Source: M55B167 sp046482825 (GTDB taxonomy: Bacteria; Verrucomicrobiota; Kiritimatiellia; RFP12; UBA1067). From it: a stretch of 42,411 nucleotides of DNA. The notes below the pieces were generated by a model. The model made no database searches. It worked only from the letters and a program-made list of their open reading frames with translations, and was not told the origin of the DNA. This document shows, piece by piece, positions 1-7,042 of this stretch. How positions within the stretch are numbered: position 1 is the stretch's first letter; each line of letters opens with the position of its first letter. Position numbers and translations under genes: made by a program. The stretch lies in NCBI GenBank assembly GCA_046482825.1, contig JAWOEI010000035.1:1-42411 (forward strand), written 5' to 3'.

Positions 1-10
1 GCGGGTACAA

Positions 11-154
11 GGTTCAATCGCGCCTGGCGGCGCTGGTTCAATCGCGCCTGGCGGCGCTGGTTCAATCGCGCCTGGCGGCGCTGGTTCAATCGCGCCTGGC
101 GGCGCTGGTTCAATCGCGCCTGGCGGCGCTGGTTCAATCGCGCCTAGCGGCGCT
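11..154. repeat. Six tandem copies of a 24-bp GC-rich unit
   Basis: Six head-to-tail 24-bp units start at 11, 35, 59, 83, 107 and 131. The first five are identical and the sixth has one change (TAG for TGG). Each begins GGTTCAATCG and contains a small hairpin, GCGCC-TGGC-GGCGC. A degenerate, longer copy follows at 155-189. Because 24 is a multiple of three, the array is open in the frame of the downstream glycosidase and would read as repeated GSIAPGGA, with no stop between position 2 and the gene. The array may extend left of the window. It is either a coding octapeptide repeat or an intergenic hairpin array. Confidence 0.95.
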
Positions 155-226
155 GGTTTAAGGGTTTCATCGCCTCGCGTGGCGGGGCTAATAGAAGTGG
201 GATTGAGCAAAGTGAAAAGAAACGTA

Positions 227-1417
227 ATGAATATGAAGGTGATGATGGCGCTCATCTGCGTGTGCTCCATTTGCGGAGTGGCGCATGGTGCAGAGCACCC
301 TGGGTTGACTGTTCAAGACGGACGTTTATACAGAAACGGCCAGCCTTACCGGGGTATCGGCGCCAACTACTTTGATCTTTTCTTGCGAATTTTGATTAAC
401 GCAAAAGACACCTCCAGCCTGACCGGTCTTGCGCGTATCGCGCAGGCGGAGATTCCATTCGTGCGTTTTTCCGGACCCTACTCGGCTTCGGATTGGCGGC
501 TCTATCGTGAAAACAAAGAGGAGTACTTTCGACGTTTCGATCTCGTTGTGCGCACAGCGGAGCAGCATAACATCGGTCTGATACCCTCGCTGTTCTGGAC
601 CTTAAGTCTGTGCGAGCTAGTTGGCGAACCGCGTGACCAATGGGGTAATCCGCAGAGCAAAACAATAGCACTGATGCGGCAATACACTGGCGAGGTGATG
701 AACCGCTATAAAGCATCCCCTGCCATTTGGGGCTGGGAATTTGGGAACGAGCACAACCTGCTTGTCGATCTGCCCAATGCGGCACAATTCCGTCCGAAAA
801 GCGGAACAGGAACTGAACGCGATGATGTGACGGCTGAAATTATGACGGTAATGTTATCTGAATTTGCTAAAACAGTACGCATGTATGACAAGACACGCCC
901 CATCTTTTCCGGCCATTCGCATCCGCGCCCTTACGCATGGCACAACTCAAACAGAAGAAGCTGGACCTTTGATTCGCCTGCCCAGGCACGGGAGATCATT
1001 CTGCGCGACAATCCTGCGCCGTTGGACACGATCACCATTCATTTCTACGGCATTAAGAATGTAGATACGGAACTCGGCAAATGGGTGCTGAATCGCCAGC
1101 ATTATCTGATGTGGTTGCGGGAAATCGCCGACCAATACAAGCGGCCGATCTTTGTCGGGGAATTCGGCTTGGCCGACAAAAGCGACGGTCCGCCGTCGCG
1201 GCCGGTGTTTGAAGCGCAACTGGCGGAACTGGAAAAAGCCGAAATCGATCTGGCCGCTTTCTGGGTGTATGACCGCGTGGGCGGTGGTGGCGGCTGGAGT
1301 GCCACCTTTGAAAATGAGCGCGCCTATATGATTACGCTGACCGCTTTGGCCAATCGCCGGTTGCAGACGCGCCGCGATGGCCAGACAATAAACGGTCTGA
1401 CCTTGGAACAGGAATAG
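227..1417 (+). CDS. Secreted GH5-like (clan A) glycoside hydrolase
   Basis: A 396-residue protein with an N-terminal signal peptide (MNMKVMMALICVC...GVAHGAEHPG, cleavage near HGA). The fold and motifs fit a cellulase or mannanase-like (beta/alpha)8 glycosidase of clan GH-A. WEFGNEHN near residue 180 holds the likely acid/base Glu, and FVGEFG near residue 320 the likely nucleophile Glu. The substrate cannot be told from sequence; a plant or algal beta-glycan is plausible. I chose ATG 227 because the signal peptide starts there; ATG 233 is an alternative. The Shine-Dalgarno match is weak (AAAAGAAA). The frame is open leftwards through the 24-bp repeats to the window edge, and a GTG at 179 would add residues that spoil the signal peptide. 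The secreted product probably acts in the periplasm or outside the cell. Confidence 0.8.
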   Translation: MNMKVMMALICVCSICGVAHGAEHPGLTVQDGRLYRNGQPYRGIGANYFDLFLRILINAKDTSSLTGLARIAQAEIPFVRFSGPYSASDWRLYRENKEEYFRRFDLVVRTAEQHNIGLIPSLFWTLSLCELVGEPRDQWGNPQSKTIALMRQYTGEVMNRYKASPAIWGWEFGNEHNLLVDLPNAAQFRPKSGTGTERDDVTAEIMTVMLSEFAKTVRMYDKTRPIFSGHSHPRPYAWHNSNRRSWTFDSPAQAREIILRDNPAPLDTITIHFYGIKNVDTELGKWVLNRQHYLMWLREIADQYKRPIFVGEFGLADKSDGPPSRPVFEAQLAELEKAEIDLAAFWVYDRVGGGGGWSATFENERAYMITLTALANRRLQTRRDGQTINGLTLEQE

Positions 1418-1540
1418 AAATTTATTGATTCCGTGGAGTATTGTTTTATTTAATATATTGAAAAATCAGCCACGGTTGGTGATAATAATATATATATTCC
1501 AGATGAAATATCCCTCAGAAAGTGCGTTTATTGGTATTTA

Positions 1541-3499
1541 ATGGTTGCAAAAGGTCAAATAAACTTTATGAAAGATCCTAAACCGATAGATATTCTGAAA
1601 ACGCAATTCGGCTTCGACGCTTTTCGGCCGGGGCAGCTGGAAACCATCGAGGTTTTGCTGGCCGGAAGAAGTGCCGTGGCCATTTTTCCTACAGGCTCAG
1701 GCAAGAGTCTCTGCTATCAGCTGACCGCTCTTATACTGCCGGATTTAACGCTGGTTGTCTCGCCGCTGCTGGCGCTGATGAAAGATCAGATCGACGTTCT
1801 GCAGGGCAGGGGCATCAAGGCGGAGCGTCTTGATTCAAGTCTGACCGAGGAGAAATATCGTGAGGTCTCCGTTGCGATTCGCAATGGTGCCCTTAAAATG
1901 CTGTTTGTTTCGCCTGAGCGACTCACGAATGAGCGTTTTCTGAACCTCATCCGAGGTCAGAAGATCTCCTTACTGGCGGTGGACGAGGCGCACTGTATCT
2001 CGGCCTGGGGACACAACTTCCGTCCGGATTACCTGAAACTGGCCCAGGCGGTTGACTCGCTTGGTGTTGAACGTGTACTGGCACTAACGGCCACAGCCAC
2101 TCCGAAGGTCTGCGATGACATGGTGAATGCCTTCAGGGTTAAGCCGGATGATGTCATAAATACCGGATTTTATCGGCCTAACCTCGAGTTCCGTGTGACC
2201 ACCTGCCAGGGACATGAACGCGAGCAGCTGTTGGTGGAACGGTTTAAAGAGCGCCCAGCCGGTTCGGCAATCGTCTATGTTCACCTGCAGAAGGATGCGG
2301 AACGCATTGCCGAACTGCTTGTCGCGAATGGCTTCAATGCCGCGCCCTATCATGCTGGATTGCCGACAGAACAGCGCGTTTCCACCCAGGAGGCATTTAT
2401 GGCGGGGAATATTCCGATTATCTGCGCCACGATTGCATTCGGGATGGGAGTGGATAAAGCTGATATCCGCTATATCTATCACTTCCATCTTGCCAAGGGA
2501 TTTGAAAGTTACCTGCAGGAGACCGGACGTGCGGGGCGCGATGGGGAGCCCTCAGTCTGTGAACTGTTTGCCTGCACGGATGACTGCACCACCCTTGAGA
2601 ATTTTGTGTACGGGGATACACCTGACTCTGCAAATGTTACCTCTCTTGTGAATGAGGTTCTGGATGAAGGTGATGAGATCGATGTGACCTGCCGCGAGCT
2701 TTCCCGAAATCACGATATCCGTCAGCTGGTTGTCAGCACCCTGCTCACATATATGGAGCTTTTTGGAGTGATTACATTCACTGGCTATTACTACAGTGAA
2801 ATCCGTTTTGAGTCGCATAAACCCGGCAGAGAGATCCTTGCAGATTATAGTGAAAAACAGGCGGCATTTCTGAAAAAAGTGTTCGCTTGCTGTAAGAAGG
2901 CGCGCAAATGGATCACTCTGGATATGGAGGCGGCAATTGAACAGACCGGTTTTGACCGCAGTGTGATTCTCCGTGCCATGGAGAACCTGCAGGAGAAGGG
3001 GCATATCACCTTGCAGATGGCCAGTTATCGTCAGCGTTTCCAGCGGCTTCAGCATGAGGTTGACCGGGCAGAGTTATGCAAGCGGTTGACATCTCTCTTT
3101 GAACAGCACGAGAAAATGGAAATAGAACGGATCAACGCAATGGTGGACTATGCCCAGGAGGGTAGCTGTCTTACAAAATGCCTGCTCACCTACTTCGGAG
3201 AAGAGATCACTCCCTGCGGTCATTGCGGGGTCTGCATGGGTGATGCGCCGGGCATACTGCCGAAAAGACATGTTTCAGAGATTGATCCGGCAGTGCTTTC
3301 TCAGGTTGAGGCGCTTGCAAAGGAATATCCGGATGCTTTGAGTCATCCTCGTCAACAGACCCGTTTCCTCTGCGGTCTTAACTCGCCGAAAGTGAGTGCG
3401 GAACGTCCTTTGCGCGGAAATCCGCTGTTTGGCTCGTACAGGCATATTCCTTTTAAGCATGTTCTGGAGTTGTGTGAAATAGCAATTAGGAGGAAGTGA
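1541..3499 (+). CDS. recQ: ATP-dependent DNA helicase RecQ
   Basis: A 652-residue superfamily 2, 3'-5' DNA helicase for recombination and fork repair, cytoplasmic. Visible motifs in order: Walker A FPTGSGKSLCYQ; DEAH box in AVDEAHCISAWGHNFRPDY; motif III ALTATAT; motif V/VI region ending YLQETGRAGRDGEPS, whose Arg residues form the arginine finger. The RecQ zinc-binding region is seen in CLTKCLLTYF followed by CGHCGVC. The C-terminus lacks a clear HRDC domain. ATG 1541 has no clear ribosome binding site; ATG 1568 (MKDPKPIDIL) lies ~13 bases after AAAAGG and is a fair alternative. The preceding 123 bases are AT-rich and probably hold the promoter, since the upstream glycosidase is unrelated in function. 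Confidence 0.95.
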   Translation: MVAKGQINFMKDPKPIDILKTQFGFDAFRPGQLETIEVLLAGRSAVAIFPTGSGKSLCYQLTALILPDLTLVVSPLLALMKDQIDVLQGRGIKAERLDSSLTEEKYREVSVAIRNGALKMLFVSPERLTNERFLNLIRGQKISLLAVDEAHCISAWGHNFRPDYLKLAQAVDSLGVERVLALTATATPKVCDDMVNAFRVKPDDVINTGFYRPNLEFRVTTCQGHEREQLLVERFKERPAGSAIVYVHLQKDAERIAELLVANGFNAAPYHAGLPTEQRVSTQEAFMAGNIPIICATIAFGMGVDKADIRYIYHFHLAKGFESYLQETGRAGRDGEPSVCELFACTDDCTTLENFVYGDTPDSANVTSLVNEVLDEGDEIDVTCRELSRNHDIRQLVVSTLLTYMELFGVITFTGYYYSEIRFESHKPGREILADYSEKQAAFLKKVFACCKKARKWITLDMEAAIEQTGFDRSVILRAMENLQEKGHITLQMASYRQRFQRLQHEVDRAELCKRLTSLFEQHEKMEIERINAMVDYAQEGSCLTKCLLTYFGEEITPCGHCGVCMGDAPGILPKRHVSEIDPAVLSQVEALAKEYPDALSHPRQQTRFLCGLNSPKVSAERPLRGNPLFGSYRHIPFKHVLELCEIAIRRK

Positions 3500-3867
3500 T
3501 GGGGGCGCGGGAGGAGTGCTGAGTGCTGAATGATGAGTTTGGGATTTTTGTTGCGTGTCATGCTTCGCTGGTAATGGGGGATTGTCTTTTGCCTCGCACC
3601 AAAGTTGCTTCCAGCGGCAACCAAACTGAGATTGTGTGATATGCGTAGTCGTAAGCGTCTTAACTTTGACCTACTGGTCTGCCACCGGTGATCATGTTAT
3701 AACGGGTGCATGAAAAAATAAAGTAGGAAAAAGGATTTCCCGGTTGAGTTCGTCGAGGTGGAGCTGCCGGATGTGAAGCGAAAATCCGAAGCGCGTAATT
3801 TTATCCGGACGGTTGATCGCAGATCAGCAGTTAGAGTTTTTCTTGATTGAATGAAAGGAAGGACAAT
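3500..3867. other. Intergenic region between recQ and arsC
   Basis: No convincing gene. An extended -10-like TGtTATAAC lies at 3695-3703 and could start the arsC transcript, without a good -35. A frame without ATG is open from 3722 to 3850 and overlaps the arsC leader; it has no family resemblance I can name. AAAGGAAGG at 3854-3862 is the arsC ribosome binding site. Confidence 0.5.
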
Positions 3868-4338
3868 ATGCAAAAAATAAATATTCTGTTTCTCTGCACT
3901 GGCAACTCATGCCGCAGTCAGATGGCTGAGGGTTGGACCCGCTACCTCAAGGGGGATGTTATCAACGCATACTCAGCCGGAATCGAAACCCACGGTCTGA
4001 ACCCGAACGCGGTAAGGGTGATGGCGGAGGTCGGTGTGGATATTTCAGGACATAGATCGCAGAACATCGCGGAGTTCAAAGATGTGCCGCTGGATGCGGT
4101 GGTCACCGTCTGCGGCCATGCCCACGAAACATGCCCTTTTTTTCCGGGGAACTGCAAGGTGTTCCATGTCGGGGTTGACGACCCGCCTAAAATGGCGCAA
4201 GAGCTTGCCGCACAAGGCGCTTCGGAGGAGGAGCAGCTCGATTGCTACCGCAGGGCACGCGATGAAATCAGAACCTTTGTCGAAACCCTGCCGGAGTCGT
4301 TGGTGCGATTAGAGAAATTAAACACGGAGGCACGGTGA
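3868..4338 (+). CDS. arsC: Thioredoxin-coupled arsenate reductase (LMW phosphatase fold)
   Basis: A 156-residue cytoplasmic enzyme reducing arsenate to arsenite. The P-loop CTGNSCRS places Cys10, Cys15 and Arg16 exactly as in the pI258-type ArsC, and the redox pair Cys82/Cys89 in VCGHAHETC has the same numbering and spacing. GVDDPPK further on is also typical. All residues needed for the thioredoxin-linked disulfide cascade are present, which argues against a plain tyrosine phosphatase. ATG 3868 is preceded by AAAGGAAGG with 5-6 bases of spacing; a TTG at 3847 would lie upstream of that site and is rejected. No arsR, arsB or acr3 gene is adjacent, so arsenite export must be encoded elsewhere. 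The stop codon overlaps the start of a dispersed repeat. Confidence 0.9.
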   Translation: MQKINILFLCTGNSCRSQMAEGWTRYLKGDVINAYSAGIETHGLNPNAVRVMAEVGVDISGHRSQNIAEFKDVPLDAVVTVCGHAHETCPFFPGNCKVFHVGVDDPPKMAQELAAQGASEEEQLDCYRRARDEIRTFVETLPESLVRLEKLNTEAR

Positions 4339-4481
4339 CACAGAGGAAACTGTAGAGTTGGCTCTCAGAGCCAAAAAACGGCGATGAGCTGCAGTTAGCA
4401 GTTTAGCTGGTGTGGCACACTGTAACGCAGCAATGTGGCAGCCGCTCTGATTCGCGCAGATTCGCATTATTCGTAGTTGTT
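4337..4481. repeat. Dispersed direct repeat, copy 1
   Basis: This segment closely matches 5614-5769. Shared blocks include GACACAGAGGAAACTGTAG, GAGCCAAAAAAC, GTGGCACACTGTAACGCAG and TTATTCGTAGTTGTT. Copy 1 has an 11-base insertion near 4457 and lacks about 22 bases that copy 2 carries at about 5680-5700. The two copies flank the metallophosphoesterase gene. No transposase is associated. Confidence 0.9.
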
Positions 4482-4594
4482 AAAAGCAGATAAAAGATAT
4501 TGAGGTTGACATATTTTCCCCCTGTGAGAGAATATTCTTTAATCGGATAGGGTGTCCGGCAAAACTTGTTTTGAAGAATAAGGGGGATGAAAAC

Positions 4595-5485
4595 ATGAAT
4601 ATCAATCGGAGAGTTTTTATCAAAGGTGTGGTCGCCAGCACGGCATGGCCTTTGTTTGCCGGACAAAATTCGGAGTTTGACGACAATCTGGTGGCGTTGC
4701 TGGCGGATACGCATATTCCCGGATCGGTGTCGCCAGAGTACCAGCGCGACGGTCTGATCAAAACTGTGGCTGATATCCTGTTGCTGCGCCCTTTGCCGCG
4801 GAACGTTCTGATCCTTGGCGATTTTGCGTATCTGTTCGGCAAAAAGGAGGATTATGCAGCGGCCGCTGAAATCATCGCGCCGCTGTCCGGTGCGGGCATC
4901 AGGGTCACAATTGCGATGGGCAATCATGACCGGCGGGCGCCGTTTCTGGAGCGATTTCCTGAATACGCGCAAAGAACACAGGTGCCCGGACGCATCGTTT
5001 CCACGGTGCAGACTCCGCACGCCGACTTTATCCTGCTGGATTCCCTGGACGATGGGAAGGTTGCTGGCAGACTGGATGACGCCCAGAAAGAGTGGCTGGA
5101 CGAGACGCTGAAAAATTATCAAAAGCCTGTATTCGTGACGGCACATCATCCTTTCCGTGAACTTGGCATTTCCAAAACACTCACCGCCTATCCGGCGACC
5201 GCCGGATATCTGAACGGCCACAATCATGTGTGGAGACGGGCGTGGATCAAACGGAATTGGCAGGAGCACTATATCCTGCGCACCCTTGAGTTGCCATCAA
5301 CAGGACACTGGGGGGATATCGGTTATGCGCTGATGCGTATCCGGCCCGGCCGGGCTGTGGCTGAACTGCGGCAGCGGGATTTCTTCTATCCGAAACCTGC
5401 GAAAAGCGCGGCTGAAGCTCCGCCGGAATGGGCCGCTATAGTCGAGGAGAACAAGGGGCAGACCTGTACGTTCTTTACTTCGTGA
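4595..5485 (+). CDS. Exported calcineurin-like metallophosphoesterase
   Basis: A 296-residue protein with a twin-arginine-type leader (NRRVFIKGVVAS, then a short hydrophobic stretch), so probably exported folded. Metallophosphoesterase motifs appear in order: LADTHI (DxH), LGDFAY (GD), GNHD, a lone His in TAHHPF and GHNH. These bind a dinuclear metal centre. The substrate is unknown; phosphomonoesters, phosphodiesters or lipid phosphates are possible. ATG 4595 follows AAGGGGGA with 8 bases of spacing, so the TTG at 4571 is rejected. A TTGACA at 4506-4511 and a palindrome AGAATATTCT at 4529-4538 may be promoter elements. The gene stands alone between two copies of a ~150-bp direct repeat. Confidence 0.85.
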   Translation: MNINRRVFIKGVVASTAWPLFAGQNSEFDDNLVALLADTHIPGSVSPEYQRDGLIKTVADILLLRPLPRNVLILGDFAYLFGKKEDYAAAAEIIAPLSGAGIRVTIAMGNHDRRAPFLERFPEYAQRTQVPGRIVSTVQTPHADFILLDSLDDGKVAGRLDDAQKEWLDETLKNYQKPVFVTAHHPFRELGISKTLTAYPATAGYLNGHNHVWRRAWIKRNWQEHYILRTLELPSTGHWGDIGYALMRIRPGRAVAELRQRDFFYPKPAKSAAEAPPEWAAIVEENKGQTCTFFTS

Positions 5486-5613
5486 GGATTCCGTAATGGC
5501 GATGGTTCGGACGCTCTTAATGCAGAATGCCGTCGCTTTTCAACGTGGCATTTTTAACACAGAGACACCCGGCGTCGTACCGCTGTCGCGGAACTATGCT
5601 GAGGCACAGCGCT
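5486..5613. other. Intergenic remainder downstream of the metallophosphoesterase
   Basis: No gene was recognised. The stretch includes AACACAGAGACACC and GAGGCACAGCGC, which resemble short dispersed words next to the repeat. Together with the repeat (5614-5769) and the sodN promoter region, it fills 5486-5874. Confidence 0.4.
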
Positions 5614-5769
5614 GACACAGAGGAAACTGTAGGTTTGACTCTTAGAGCCAAAAAACAGCGATGAACTGCAGTCAGCAGTCGGTCGTCACCAGTCGGCAGT
5701 TTAGCTGATGTGGCACACTGTAACGCAGCAATGTAGTAGCCGCTCTGATTCGCGTTATTCGTAGTTGTT
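5614..5769. repeat. Dispersed direct repeat, copy 2
   Basis: Second copy of the element at 4337-4481, in the same orientation. It carries an additional CAGTCGGTCGTCACCAGTCG-like segment, whose CAGTCGGCAG word recurs in the spacers of the TonB cluster (for example 21690-21710). Confidence 0.9.
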
Positions 5770-5812
5770 TCGCATGCGGAGTGATGACACTGAAAAAACT
5801 TGAAAAATAAGT

Positions 5813-5842
5813 TTGCTATCACGATGTGATATTGTGTATCTT
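5813..5842 (+). promoter_or_regulatory. Putative sodN promoter with operator-like dyad
   Basis: TTGCTA (5813-5818) and TATCTT (5837-5842) are separated by 18 bases. A perfect dyad TATCAC-GAT-GTGATA at 5817-5831 sits between them, where a repressor could block RNA polymerase. The regulator is unknown. The dyad is seen directly; its function is inferred. Confidence 0.4.
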
Positions 5843-5874
5843 ATGTATTAAGAATAAATTAAAGGAGAAATAAT

Positions 5875-6345
5875 ATGCGGAAATCAATGAAACATTTAAA
5901 CGCAATGGTACTGATGTCAGCACTGCTAATGGTTGCGTTGAGTCCTGATAAATCTAATGCCCACTGTCAGATTCCCTGCGGAATCTACTCTGACAATGTG
6001 CGGGTGGTGATGATGCTGGAGGATGTTGAAACTTTGGCGAAATCAGTTGCAATGTTGAACGAGCTGGCGCCGAAGAACGATGTGCAGTCAAAGGCACAGT
6101 TTGCCCGCTGGGTGACCAACAAGGAGCAGCACGCCGAGAAGATTATTTCGACTATCGCGAATTATTACCTGACACAGCGCGTAAAACCGGCGCAGGATGA
6201 TTATGTCGAACGCCTCAAGGCGCATCATGCGATCATCATCAATGCCATGAAGGTCAAACAGAACACCGAAATGAAATATGTGAATACGCTTAAAGACAGT
6301 GTTCAGGCGTTGCTCAGATACTATCCCGCCGAGCATAAGCACTAG
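5875..6345 (+). CDS. sodN: Nickel superoxide dismutase with Sec signal peptide
   Basis: A 156-residue protein. After a 29-residue leader ending in SNA, the sequence HCQIPCGIY reproduces the Ni-hook signature HCxxPCxxY: the mature His1, Cys2 and Cys6 that bind nickel are His30, Cys31 and Cys35 here. The downstream helical part (FARWVTNKEQHAEK..., AHHAIIINAMK) is consistent with the four-helix Ni-SOD core. It dismutates superoxide to oxygen and hydrogen peroxide. In streptomycetes and cyanobacteria a propeptide is removed by SodX; here cleavage by signal peptidase after Ala29 would itself expose His1, and the enzyme would work outside the cytoplasm. No sodX gene is adjacent. The start is ATG 5875, with AAAGGAGA 7 bases upstream. 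A terminator follows, so the gene is monocistronic. Confidence 0.9.
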   Translation: MRKSMKHLNAMVLMSALLMVALSPDKSNAHCQIPCGIYSDNVRVVMMLEDVETLAKSVAMLNELAPKNDVQSKAQFARWVTNKEQHAEKIISTIANYYLTQRVKPAQDDYVERLKAHHAIIINAMKVKQNTEMKYVNTLKDSVQALLRYYPAEHKH

Positions 6346-6368
6346 ATACCTGCTGTGAAGAATGATGA

Positions 6369-6399
6369 AGTCGGTCGCGATGCGGCCGGCTTTTTTTTT
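6369..6399 (+). terminator. Intrinsic terminator after sodN
   Basis: A 10-bp stem (AGTCGGTCGC / GCGGCCGGCT, two G-T pairs) with a GAT loop at 6369-6391 runs into nine T's (6391-6399). Confidence 0.9.
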
Positions 6400-6446
6400 G
6401 TTCTTTTTGCGTGTCAAAACGGGACTTTCGTGACAATATATAAACG

Positions 6447-7004
6447 ATGGATGAGAAACATTTAATAGTTGCTGCACGGAAGGGTGAGTTAGCCGCCTTT
6501 TCAGAGCTTGTCAGGCGCCACCAGGCAAAGGTGCGTGCAGCGCTGGCTGTACGCATGCAGAGAGTTCATGATGCGGAAGACCTGGCGCAGGAGGCATTTG
6601 TTATCGCCTATCGCAAACTGCCTGAGTTTGATATTGAACGTGAATTCGGGCCCTGGGTGCGCTCCATCGCTTTTAATCTTCTCAAAAACTATTGGCGCAA
6701 GCATCGCGACGAACCGGCAGGCGGGACAACGGAACTGGAGGTTCTGATAAACCGCCAGCTGGAGACCCGCAACACGGAAAGGGATGAATCGGTTAAGTTG
6801 AGCGCTTTGCGATATTGCATGACCAAATTAAGCGCTGACTTTAAGACACTCCTGCATAAGCACTATGTCAAAGGGATGTCGGTTGGAGAACTTACACGGG
6901 AGTCAGGCTTAAAGCACTCCGCCATGACTATGCGTCTGCATCGTATGCGCGATCAGCTGCGGCGCTGCATCAGTGAACAGACAACTTTCTGGAGAGTACA
7001 GTAA
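6447..7004 (+). CDS. ECF RNA polymerase sigma factor
   Basis: A 185-residue sigma-70 family protein with only regions 2 and 4. Region 2 includes DAEDLAQEAFVIAYRKL and FGPWVRSIAFNLLKNYWRK (-10 recognition). Region 4 has the helix-turn-helix MSVGELTRESGLKHSAMTMRLHRMRDQLR. It belongs to the ECF type common in Planctomycetes and Verrucomicrobia. ATG 6447 lies 48 bases after the sodN terminator; TATATAAA just before it may be a -10, giving a very short leader. The FecR-LamG protein starts 38 bases downstream and is its probable anti-sigma factor, so the pair likely forms a signalling operon. The regulon is unknown; the large lipoprotein gene behind them is the nearest candidate target. Confidence 0.9.
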   Translation: MDEKHLIVAARKGELAAFSELVRRHQAKVRAALAVRMQRVHDAEDLAQEAFVIAYRKLPEFDIEREFGPWVRSIAFNLLKNYWRKHRDEPAGGTTELEVLINRQLETRNTERDESVKLSALRYCMTKLSADFKTLLHKHYVKGMSVGELTRESGLKHSAMTMRLHRMRDQLRRCISEQTTFWRVQ

Positions 7005-7042
7005 AATATTATTTTTCGCTCCTTAAAGGCCTATAATTACAA

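Noticed and set aside
11..154. Tandem 24-bp repeats as a CRISPR array
   Set aside because: Units abut with no spacers and no cas gene is present.
3722..3850. Open frame without ATG before arsC
   Set aside because: Protein-like in places but short, with no credible start or recognised family; at most a gene remnant.
4403..5269. 288-codon open frame on the minus strand
   Set aside because: It is antisense to the metallophosphoesterase and runs into a dispersed repeat; no protein-like motifs.
4337..5769. Composite transposon
   Set aside because: The flanking repeats have no transposase, no terminal inverted repeats and no visible target duplication.
5517..5822. 101-codon minus-strand open frame in the second direct repeat
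   Set aside because: Lies mostly in repeat sequence with no domain, and would overlap the sodN promoter.
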